DNA from: Gammaproteobacteria bacterium
Lineage (GTDB): Bacteria > Pseudomonadota > Gammaproteobacteria > Steroidobacterales > Steroidobacteraceae
Length of the DNA stretch: 10,554 nt
Direction: 5' to 3'
NCBI GenBank assembly: GCA_020846815.1
Contig: JADLDF010000240.1
Coordinates: 1 to 10,554 of the forward strand
Numbering within the stretch: position 1 is the first letter of the stretch; every line of letters begins with the position of its first letter. Below, piece after piece: positions 1-8,735 of this stretch. The translations under genes were made by a program, and so were the position numbers. The notes beneath the pieces are model-generated. The model had not been told where the DNA came from. It was given only the letters and a program-made list of their open reading frames with translations, and searched no databases.

Positions 1-668
1 GCCACGGCCGCGCGCGCCAGCACCGGCACGAACTCGCGCTGGCCGCCGGAGGCACTGCCCTGCCCACCCGGCAGCTGCACGGAATGGGTCGCGTCGAAGA
101 CCACGGGGCAGCCAGTCTCGCGCATGATCGAGAGTGCGCGCATGTCCGACACCAGGTTGTTGTAGCCGAAGGAGAAGCCGCGCTCGCAGACCATGACCTG
201 CGCATTGCCCGTGGCACGCGCCTTGTCGACGACGTTCTTCATCTCCCAGGGCGAGAGGAACTGGCCCTTCTTGATGTTGACCGGCTTGCCCTGCGCGGCG
301 ACGCCGCGGATGAAGTTGGTCTGGCGGCAGAGGAAGGCCGGGGTCTGCAGCACGTCGACGACCGCCGCGACCTCGGCCAGCGGCGTGTCCTCGTGCACGT
401 CGGTGAGCACCGGCACGCCGAAGCGCGCGCGGATGCCCTCCAGCACCTTGAGCCCCGCCTCGAGCCCCGGGCCGCGGAAGCTCGTGCCCGAGGAGCGGTT
501 CGCCTTGTCGAACGAAGCCTTGAAGACGTAGGGGATGCCGAGGGCGCGCGTGGTCTCGAGCAGCCGGCCGGCGACCTCCTGGCAGAGCGCCTCGCTCTCG
601 ATGACGCAGGGCCCGGAGATCAGGAAGAACGGGCGATCGAGGCCGACTTCGAAATCCGCGAGCTTCAT
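1..668 (-). CDS. kdsA: 3-deoxy-D-manno-octulosonate 8-phosphate synthase (KDO-8-P synthase), 3' end cut by window edge
   Basis: The enzyme condenses phosphoenolpyruvate with arabinose 5-phosphate to give KDO 8-phosphate, the precursor of the inner-core sugar of lipopolysaccharide; it is cytosolic. The first 222 or so residues are present, against about 280 in the family. Visible family motifs are GPCVIES (residues 19-25), [50 protein letters not shown] and FDATHSVQ. Cys21 in GPC lies where metal-dependent KdsA enzymes carry a metal-ligand Cys; the metal-independent E. coli type has Asn there. The later metal ligands lie outside the window. The ATG start is 31 bp after the pyrG stop and has only a weak Shine-Dalgarno sequence, so it is probably cotranscribed with pyrG. 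Identity is secure; the metal class is inferred. Confidence 0.96.
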   Translation of the reverse strand, partial: MKLADFEVGLDRPFFLISGPCVIESEALCQEVAGRLLETTRALGIPYVFKASFDKANRSSGTSFRGPGLEAGLKVLEGIRARFGVPVLTDVHEDTPLAEVAAVVDVLQTPAFLCRQTNFIRGVAAQGKPVNIKKGQFLSPWEMKNVVDKARATGNAQVMVCERGFSFGYNNLVSDMRALSIMRETGCPVVFDATHSVQLPGGQGSASGGQREFVPVLARAAV

Positions 669-699
669 GATCGGGGTCCGGCGGGGGCAGCGAGGCCGC

Positions 700-2451
<1,752 letters not shown>

Positions 2452-3263
2452 TCAGCCGGCGGCGGCTCCGGCCGCCCGGCCGAGACCATTGCGCACCGAC
2501 TCGACGACCCAGTCGTTCAGGGACTCGTCCGGCAGGATCGCCTCGCTCTCCACGTAGAGCACGTCCTGCGGGCGGGACGCATGCCGTACGCCCTCGCCGA
2601 TCACGTTGCGCTGGAACTTGTGGTCGTAGGCGACATAAACGGACACCACGATGTCCTTCTTCTTCGTGGCCAGGATCTGGTCGACCGCCTTGCGCGTCGG
2701 CTCCATCGAGTAGTTCACGAGGTGCTCGCTCCAGGCGCAGTTGATGGTGTCGATCCCGAGCTCCTACTCGAGGTGGCGCCCGATCTCGGCCATCAGCGCC
2801 TCCCACTGCTGGTTGAACCTGTCGTCTCCGTAGGCCGCCAGCGTCACGCCGTAGTCGCGGCCCTCGCCCTCCTTCAGCAGAGCGCGCGCCGCAGCGATGC
2901 TCCGGCGGGAAAAGCGCCCCGTTCGCGTGCGCGAGCGCGAGCGAAGATCAGCTCGCCGGTCTCGGGCCGCAGGCCCGCGCTCGAGCGTGAATCGCCGACG
3001 ATGCCGTACAGCGGCCGCTCCGCCGCCCGCGCCCGCACCAGGCCATGATCGAAGTGCGATTCGAGCGCATCGACGACTCCCGTACGGGCCGTGCGCTGTT
3101 CCTCACCGTAGCGCACGGGCTCGCCGAACCCGACCATCTCGGGCTTGAACTCGAACGGCGCCGCGCGCTCCTGCAGTGGACCGTTGACGTGGAACCCGAC
3201 GAACGCCGCGACTGCTACGGCGCTCAGCAGGAGCCTTCGCCAGGGCAGGTCTGCGTGGACCAC
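2452..3263 (-). pseudogene. decayed gene: signal-anchored protein with a frameshift and an in-frame amber stop
   Basis: A GTG at 3263, with GGAGAGGG a few bases upstream, opens a frame with a basic start and hydrophobic segment (LPWRRLLLSAVAVAAFVGF), then a soluble region with YGIVGDSRSSAGLRPETG. It stops at 2874-2876. Coding continues in another frame (ALLKEGEGRDYGVTLAAYGD), consistent with loss of one base somewhere around 2875-2935. It meets TAG at 2764-2766 and then reads on as ELGIDTINCAWSEHLV, finishing at 2452. Repaired, it would give about 270 aa. The C-terminal half (IVVSVYVAYDHKFQRNVIG, YVESEAILPDESLNDWVV) faintly recalls CbiX/SirB-type chelatases, but I cannot confirm this. The gap after the receptor stop is only 29 bp, so it may once have ended that operon. 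Alternatives are sequencing errors, or two separate small genes, the second starting at the ATG at 2718 (88 aa). Confidence 0.6.
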
Positions 3264-3292
3264 GCGCCGCCCTCTCCGCCCGGGCGGAATGC

Positions 3293-5686
3293 TCAGAACC
3301 GGTAGGTTCCCGTCACGCCGAAGTTGCGCGACTCCGGCAGGAAGCCGACGAAGGCACGGGAATTCGCCGTGCGCGGCCCGGTGCCGTCGTCGTCCTTGAA
3401 CGCGACCGAGCGCAGGATCGTGGTCGGCGTGTCGTCGTCGGTCACGTTGCGGCCCCAGAGCGTGAGGTCCCACTTCTCGCCCGACAGTGTGAAGCGCAGG
3501 CCGAGGTTTTCGCGCGGGCCGACGTAGTTCAGGTTGAAGAAGCCCTCGTACTGCTTGCTGAGGCGGATGTAGTCGGCACGCGCCGACCAGCGCAGGCCGG
3601 TCGAGCCGAGCGCGTGGCCGAGGGTCGCGGCGGCCGAGAAGTGGTACTCGGGCTGTGCCGGGATGCTGGTATTGAGGCCGACGTAGTTCGCGCCCTGCAG
3701 CGACTGCGCCGCCGGGCAGTAGGGGCTCGCCACCGAGCCCATCGGCGAAACCGCGAGCGGTGCGCAGATCGGCTGCACGATGGTCGTGCCGTAGGCGAGG
3801 ATACCCTCGGTCGCCTCGGTCGCCGAATTGGTGCGGCCGCTCTCGATGCGCGTGTCGTTCATCGAGTAGCCGAGGCGCAGCGTCAGCCAGTCCTTGAACA
3901 GCTCGCCGGTGGCCTCGACCTCGAAGCCGCGCACGCTGGTCTCGCCGAAGTTGGTGACGTAGCGGGTGATGGTCTGCACGCCGCCGCACTCGCCGGGCAG
4001 GCAGATGCCCTGCGACTCCTGGTTGGTCCAGTCGATGTAGAACGCCGAGGTGAGCAGCGTCAGGCGCCCGTCGAGGAATCGGCCCTTGAGGCCGAGCTCG
4101 TAGTTCTTCGCCTCCTCTTCGCGCGTGAAGCGCAGCTGCGTCGGCAGCTCGGGCGCGGTGTTGATCGTCACCGGCTTGCTGCCTTCGGAATAGACGGCGT
4201 AGATCATGAGGTCGTCGTTGACCTTGAAGTCGACCGTGGCGCGGGGCAGCACGCTGTTGGTCTTGGCATCGGCCGCGAGCGAGTTGACCGGGTTGTCGTA
4301 CTCGACCTCGTCGCGCTGCCAGCGCGCCTCTGCGGCCACGCTGAGCCGGTCGGTCAGGTCGTACTCGAGCCGGCCGTAGCCGGCGATGTTGGTCGCGCCG
4401 AGCGTACCGGCATTGGCCGCCGCCGCCGGGAGACGATAGGTGGCGACCTCGCTGCGCTCGTTGTCGAACCAGTAGACGCCGGCCAGCCAGCCGAAGGGAC
4501 CGTCGTGCTGCCCGACCAGGCGCAGCTCCTGCGACTTGTCGGTGTACTCGAAGGTACGATCGAAGGTGATCGCGGGCAGGCCCACGATCGCAGCATAGGT
4601 CAGCGCCGCACGGTAGGTCAGATCGAAGGCGTCGCGCTGCTTCTCGCGCGTATACGCGGAGATGGACGACAGCTTCGCGAACCCGAGGTCCCAGTTCAGC
4701 TCGAGCGAGGTCCGCGTCGCCTTGCGGTCCATGCCGGCCTCGCCGTCGCTGGCGGTGTAGCGCCCCGTGAACGGCGCGGCGATCGAGCCGTTGGCCGTGG
4801 CCAGGAAGATGTCGGCCGGAGTGATGTGCAGCTCGCCGCAGTAATAGGTCGGGATGCCGGTCGGGGTCGCGCGCAGACAGTTGTTGGCGAGCGAGCCCTG
4901 CGCGCCCACCGCGACCTGCTCGTCCGAATCCTTGGTGTAGAGCACCCGCAGGTAGGCGTCGAAGTTGTCGGTCGGCTTCCACAGCAGGCCGAGCGGGTTG
5001 TTGTTGGTCGACTGGCCGCCGATGTTGCGCCGGCCGTCGAAGTTGTTCACGTACTCGCCGTCGAGCGAGAAGTCGCGCGCGCCGAGCAGGAACGAGGTGG
5101 TCTCGCCGATCGGGCCCGAGAGCAGCACCGACACCTCCTGGCGGGAGTGCTCGCCCAGCGTCGCGTTGACCTGGCCTTCGAACTCGCGCCCCGGGCGGCG
5201 AGTGACGTAGTTGATCGCGCCGCTAAGCGTGGAACGGCCGAACAGTGCGCTCTGCGGCCCCTTCAGCACCTCGACGCGCTCGACGTTGCTGAGCTCGACA
5301 CCCTGTGCCGAGGAGGAACCGACGAACACGCCGTCGACGTAGACACCGACATAACCCTGGGTCGGGCTGACGGTGTTGATGCCGCGCATCGAGATGCGGT
5401 CGCCGCTGCGTCCCTGCGAGGAGCTGATGAACAGCCCGGGTGTGCTCTCGGCGATGTCGCGGATGCTGGTGAAGCCGGCTGCTTCGATGTCCTTGGCCGA
5501 GACCGCCGAGATCGCCAGCGGTACGTCGATGAGGCGCTCCGCCACCTTGCGCGCGGTGACGGTGATCTCGGTGATGTCCGTATCGTCCCCCCCCGCGCCC
5601 TGCCCCAGAGCCGGCACCGCGGTAAGAGCCGCACCCGCGGCCATCGCGGTCAGTCTTCCGATCGAAATCGAACGTTGCAATGACAT
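3293..5686 (-). CDS. TonB-dependent outer-membrane receptor
   Basis: This is an outer-membrane beta-barrel that imports a ligand using energy from TonB-ExbBD. The protein is 797 aa. A signal peptide covers about residues 1-28 (basic start, then AMAAGAALTAVPALG). A TonB-box-like ITEITVTA lies at about 38-45. The plug domain (about 50-165) contains DVPLAISAVSA, ISMRGI, YVDGVFVG, VEVLKGPQSALFGR and GAINYVT. The rest is barrel, ending in the expected aromatic C-terminus (TGTYRF). The ATG at 5686 is chosen because it begins the signal peptide and has GGGAG five bases upstream; the open frame upstream of it lacks family character. Several Cys occur in barrel loops (for example GICLPGEC). It follows the membrane-protein gene by 52 bp. 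The ligand cannot be told from sequence; linkage to a Rieske oxygenase favours an organic compound over a siderophore, as inference. Confidence 0.95.
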   Translation of the reverse strand: MSLQRSISIGRLTAMAAGAALTAVPALGQGAGGDDTDITEITVTARKVAERLIDVPLAISAVSAKDIEAAGFTSIRDIAESTPGLFISSSQGRSGDRISMRGINTVSPTQGYVGVYVDGVFVGSSSAQGVELSNVERVEVLKGPQSALFGRSTLSGAINYVTRRPGREFEGQVNATLGEHSRQEVSVLLSGPIGETTSFLLGARDFSLDGEYVNNFDGRRNIGGQSTNNNPLGLLWKPTDNFDAYLRVLYTKDSDEQVAVGAQGSLANNCLRATPTGIPTYYCGELHITPADIFLATANGSIAAPFTGRYTASDGEAGMDRKATRTSLELNWDLGFAKLSSISAYTREKQRDAFDLTYRAALTYAAIVGLPAITFDRTFEYTDKSQELRLVGQHDGPFGWLAGVYWFDNERSEVATYRLPAAAANAGTLGATNIAGYGRLEYDLTDRLSVAAEARWQRDEVEYDNPVNSLAADAKTNSVLPRATVDFKVNDDLMIYAVYSEGSKPVTINTAPELPTQLRFTREEEAKNYELGLKGRFLDGRLTLLTSAFYIDWTNQESQGICLPGECGGVQTITRYVTNFGETSVRGFEVEATGELFKDWLTLRLGYSMNDTRIESGRTNSATEATEGILAYGTTIVQPICAPLAVSPMGSVASPYCPAAQSLQGANYVGLNTSIPAQPEYHFSAAATLGHALGSTGLRWSARADYIRLSKQYEGFFNLNYVGPRENLGLRFTLSGEKWDLTLWGRNVTDDDTPTTILRSVAFKDDDGTGPRTANSRAFVGFLPESRNFGVTGTYRF

Positions 5687-5705
5687 AGTGACTCCCGGTC
5701 GATAC

Positions 5706-5722
5706 GCCCCGTCGCACGGGGC
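5706..5722 (-). promoter_or_regulatory. small hairpin between the membrane-protein and receptor genes
   Basis: GCCCCGT and ACGGGGC form a perfect 7-bp stem around a 3-nt loop, in the 52-bp gap just upstream of the receptor ribosome-binding site. No T-run follows. It could be an mRNA-processing or stability element that sets receptor level relative to upstream genes, or chance in GC-rich DNA. Confidence 0.3.
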
Positions 5723-5738
5723 TGTAGTTGGAATACGA

Positions 5739-6656
5739 TCAGCTCTGGCGCCCGGCCGCGCTGCGGCGCTGCGGCACGAGCACCGCCAGCACGCCGAGAC
5801 CGACGAACACCGCCAGCGCCGCGGTGGTCTCGGCGACGTAGTTCCAGGGCTCCATCCAGAACTCCTCGTAGAAGCCCCAGCGCGGGAAGAACTCGCCGAA
5901 GGGGATCCACAGGATCGCCTTGGTCGGGATCGCGTAGCGGATCCCGGCCATGACCCGCGTGTAGTGCAGCAGGCGCCAAAGCAGGTACCCGCCCCAGACG
6001 GCCAGGGCTCCGACCGCCACATAGGTCGCCGGATGGTGATAGCCGAAGTAGCGCGGGTCGCCGAGGAACAGCGACACGCCGTAGCAGAACCACAACACCG
6101 TCAGCGTCTCGAGGAAGGTGATCCGGCCGAAATTGCGCACATGTCCTGATTCCGGCCGCCCGAGATTCAGACGCAGCACCCGCTGCAGCCAGCGGAAGGC
6201 GTTGCACTTGGTGTCCTTGTCGAACACGAAATAGACCAGCACTGCGATGCAGATGCCGATCGAGCCCTGGATGAACAGCAGGTTCACGGGGCGGCGGCTG
6301 CCTTCGATCTCGGCCATCGGCATGTGCAGCGAGAGCTCGTTGAACTTGAACGCGTACGCCGCCCAGCCGGTCCACATCAGCATCGCCGAGAGGTAGCCGA
6401 GCAGCGTACCGGTGCTCTCCCGTGAGCTGCGCACCGCGACCAGCAGCAGCACGAGCGCAAGGCAGCCGATCGAGAACAGCACCCAGAACCTGCTTCCCGT
6501 CCCCGCGATCTGGCTCGCCGCGGCGCTGAGACTGTGGCTCAGCGGCGTGCCGAGCAGCGCGACGATCAGCGCCAGCAGTCCGATGAACGGCGGACGGTGC
6601 CAGCGGGCGAGACTCCCCGGCGGCTCCGGATTCACGTTCGACGGAGTGGCATTCAT
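5739..6656 (-). CDS. uncharacterised multi-pass inner-membrane protein
   Basis: A 305-aa hydrophobic protein that I do not recognise as a named family. Likely membrane segments lie near residues 23-41, 57-75, 85-103, 125-145, 179-198, 211-230 and 278-295, giving about seven passes. Polar or aromatic stretches between them include FKFNELSLHMPMAEIEG (about 103-119), FDKDTKCNAFRWLQ (about 145-158), GDPRYFGYHH (199-208) and a Trp/Phe/Glu-rich segment IPFGEFFPRWGFYEEFW (251-267); these are candidate ligand or cofactor sites. Its ATG overlaps the stop of the upstream cupin gene as ATGA, so translational coupling is likely and makes this start persuasive. A weak Shine-Dalgarno fits that. Given its neighbours it may be an inner-membrane permease, electron-transfer anchor or sensor; no transporter signature is visible. 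Confidence 0.85.
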   Translation of the reverse strand: MNATPSNVNPEPPGSLARWHRPPFIGLLALIVALLGTPLSHSLSAAASQIAGTGSRFWVLFSIGCLALVLLLVAVRSSRESTGTLLGYLSAMLMWTGWAAYAFKFNELSLHMPMAEIEGSRRPVNLLFIQGSIGICIAVLVYFVFDKDTKCNAFRWLQRVLRLNLGRPESGHVRNFGRITFLETLTVLWFCYGVSLFLGDPRYFGYHHPATYVAVGALAVWGGYLLWRLLHYTRVMAGIRYAIPTKAILWIPFGEFFPRWGFYEEFWMEPWNYVAETTAALAVFVGLGVLAVLVPQRRSAAGRQS

Positions 6657-7594
6657 GGCAGCGCGTGCCCCCTGTGGCGTTCGTGTCCGGGACGGTGCTC
6701 GTGCACATGGGCGGTGCCGTCGGCATGGACATGCGCGGCAGTCGGATGATTGTGGCCCACCTCGGCCAGCGTCCAGCGATGCAGCTCGGGCTTTTCCTTC
6801 TTCAGCATCTCGATCGCCCGGCGCCGGTTCTGCTCGATGTCGGTCCAGGGATTGAAATGGAAGTAGTTGAAGAGCTCCGAGTCGGTGCGGCCGAGCGCGA
6901 TGCAGCCGTGCTCGCTCGCGAAAGCGCCGTGGTTGATGTAGGGCGGGCGCCAGAAGTAGCCGCCGGTAGGCAGGTAGCCGAACTGCATCATCCAGGACGT
7001 GCCCCAGATGTGGTACGACTCCTCGCTGCAGTCGTGGTAAGAGATGTTGTCCTGCCAGTAGTTCGGCGTCATGCAGTAGAGGAAGGTGCAGGCCTTCGTG
7101 ACCGGGTCGACGCGCAGCACCTTGGTCAGGCAGCCCGGCGCGACGCCGGGCGCCTTGCGCACGACCGGGTTCCATTGCATGCCGTTGTAGGTGTCGAGCG
7201 TCAGGACACCGTCGCGGAACGCGCCCCGCGGATCTTCGGGCGAGGCGACGAAGCTGGGTTCACCATAGTTGTAGAAGACGAGCAGCCGCGCGCTGCGCGG
7301 CACGCGCATCGCCGGCAGCGAAACACCGGGGGGCACCCAGAGATAGCGCCCTGGTTCCCAGGTCTCCTGCCCGGCGACGATCTGGCCGTCGAGCACGAAG
7401 AGCTCCATCTCCGTGTAGCTGAAGCCCGCAGGACGGCTCCAGCCCGTCTCGAGTTTCAGGATCAGCGAACACGCGCCGCTCTCGTCGTCGACGCTGAGCG
7501 TCTTGTAGTGCGTTCCGCGCGGGAAACCGGGCAGCGTCAGCCGTCGGAACGGCGTATCGCGCTCGTCGTAGGGCTCGATGTGCTGACGGGCCAT
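6653..7594 (-). CDS. bicupin-like protein with histidine-rich C-terminal tail
   Basis: A 313-aa soluble protein with no signal peptide. Two cupin-like halves can be seen. The first (about 28-110) has LKLETGW, FSYTEMELFVLDGQIVAG and YLWVPPGVSLPAMRV, the typical cupin strand pattern with acidic residues where some metal ligands would be. The second (about 155-250) has YHDCSEESYHIWG and GYFWRPPYINHGAF, with candidate ligands His187, His195 and His222. It recalls ChrR-type or DUF4437-like cupins. Residues 281-310 carry ten His in 30 positions, probably a metal-binding or metallochaperone-like tail. It starts 10 bp after the amidase-like gene, with GAGGA five bases before the ATG, and overlaps the next gene by 4 nt. 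It is likely a metal-dependent enzyme or metal-handling accessory protein; the reaction is unknown. Confidence 0.85.
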   Translation of the reverse strand: MARQHIEPYDERDTPFRRLTLPGFPRGTHYKTLSVDDESGACSLILKLETGWSRPAGFSYTEMELFVLDGQIVAGQETWEPGRYLWVPPGVSLPAMRVPRSARLLVFYNYGEPSFVASPEDPRGAFRDGVLTLDTYNGMQWNPVVRKAPGVAPGCLTKVLRVDPVTKACTFLYCMTPNYWQDNISYHDCSEESYHIWGTSWMMQFGYLPTGGYFWRPPYINHGAFASEHGCIALGRTDSELFNYFHFNPWTDIEQNRRRAIEMLKKEKPELHRWTLAEVGHNHPTAAHVHADGTAHVHEHRPGHERHRGHALP

Positions 7595-7604
7595 GGGAGT
7601 CCTC

Positions 7605-8687
7605 TCACCAGTAGTGGGTCCAGCGCGAGTTCGCCTGGAAGTGCTTGAAGGCCGCGAGCTTGTCCGGCGGCAGGTGCTGCGAATAGAGGCCTGGATCGTA
7701 GCGCTCGCGGTAGGCGTCGAACACGTGCCGGTACATCGACAGATGCACGTCCGGTATCCGGTGCCGCGTACGGAACTCCTTCATCGGCAGCACCGCGCGG
7801 CGGCGCGTCTCGAACTTGTCCGCCTCCGCCAGCACCTCGCCGCGCGGCCCGAAGATCGCCGAGCGGCCCACCCAGTCGTTCTTCGAGGCGCTCTCCTCGA
7901 AGAAGTCCGGACTGCCGGCGCCGGTGTTCAGGCTGTTGTTGACCAGGGTCGTGTAGAGGCTGTTGTGGTAGGAGGTCAGCCGCATGTCCTCCCACTCGCA
8001 GCCGCCGGTGGCGACGCGGCAGATGATCTCGGCGCCCTTCAGTGCCATGCAGCGGAACAGCTCGGGTTCGAACTGCACCGCCGACATGGCGATGTTGCCG
8101 ATGTCGGTGCGCGCGATCGGCACGACGCGGTCCCAGCCGTAGCGCTCGACGTATTCGTCGAGCACGTCGTAGATCGTCGTCGTGAAGTTCTCGGCGCCGG
8201 GGAACATGCCACGGACGTTGCGCTGCTTCCAGTGCACGTCGACGACCTCGCCCGCCGGCCCGACCAGCACCTGCCAGTTGAAGACGTGGTCCGGCCAGGC
8301 GGCGTCGCGGGCCAGACAGCCGAAGGCGACGTAGCAGTTCCAGCGCCTGGCGCGGGCCGCGATCTCCAGCACCTCGGGGCCGGGGACCTCGATTGCGACG
8401 TTGAGGCACTGGCGGCGCGTCCAGTGCAGCCGGTAGCCCTGCAGCGGGAACTCGTGGAAGCACAGGAGGTCGCAGCGGCCGCCGAACTGCTGTGCCTTGT
8501 CGATGCAGGCGAGCATGTAGTCGAGGTTCGCGCGCAAGCCCGCCTGCGGCGCGTCGCCGTCGATGCCGTTGACGCGCGTCTGCACGACGCCGACCGCGAT
8601 CGTATCGGCACGCAGCGGCACGGTCTCGTAGGTACCGTCCGGTAGAACCATGCTCCCCCCGCCCCCGGCGCCGTCGCGCGCGGTCAT
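7605..8687 (-). CDS. carbon-nitrogen hydrolase (nitrilase/aliphatic amidase) fold protein with catalytic Cys replaced by Ser
   Basis: Members of this superfamily hydrolyse amides or nitriles through a Glu-Lys-Cys triad. Here Glu79 (CFHEFPLQGY) and Lys154 (HWKQRNV) are present. The nucleophile region reads IAMSAVQFEPELFRCMALKGAEII, split here as IAMSAVQFEPE and LFRCMALKGAEII. Aligned with the formamidase/amidase pattern IICDDGNYPE, the Cys becomes Ser202 (codon TCG, 8082-8084). The remainder keeps family features (a VNNSLNTG segment, FGPRGEVLAEAD) plus a C-terminal extension rich in Tyr/His/Arg. It is 360 aa from the ATG at 8687; an alternative ATG at 8651 (348 aa), preceded by GGGGGGAG, would drop a Gly-rich start and may be the true one. 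It is cytosolic. It lies between the Rieske oxygenase and cupin genes. It may be a Ser-dependent hydrolase or a catalytically repurposed fold; substrate unknown. Confidence 0.9.
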   Translation of the reverse strand: MTARDGAGGGGSMVLPDGTYETVPLRADTIAVGVVQTRVNGIDGDAPQAGLRANLDYMLACIDKAQQFGGRCDLLCFHEFPLQGYRLHWTRRQCLNVAIEVPGPEVLEIAARARRWNCYVAFGCLARDAAWPDHVFNWQVLVGPAGEVVDVHWKQRNVRGMFPGAENFTTTIYDVLDEYVERYGWDRVVPIARTDIGNIAMSAVQFEPELFRCMALKGAEIICRVATGGCEWEDMRLTSYHNSLYTTLVNNSLNTGAGSPDFFEESASKNDWVGRSAIFGPRGEVLAEADKFETRRRAVLPMKEFRTRHRIPDVHLSMYRHVFDAYRERYDPGLYSQHLPPDKLAAFKHFQANSRWTHYW

Positions 8688-8735
8688 TTCCTTGTCATAT
8701 CAATAATACAACTCACCGCGGGACGCAACCTGCGG

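Noticed and set aside
3614..5683. Plus-strand open frame of 689 codons opposite the receptor gene
   Set aside because: Same antisense compositional pattern; the opposite strand has a complete receptor with signal peptide, plug and barrel.
5687..6022. Upstream extension of the receptor frame
   Set aside because: It overlaps the membrane-protein gene, lacks family character, and the internal ATG at 5686 starts a proper signal peptide with a ribosome-binding site.
6657..7175. Upstream extension of the membrane-protein frame
   Set aside because: It lies inside the cupin gene and reads as out-of-frame sequence; the ATGA overlap at 6653-6656 fixes the start.
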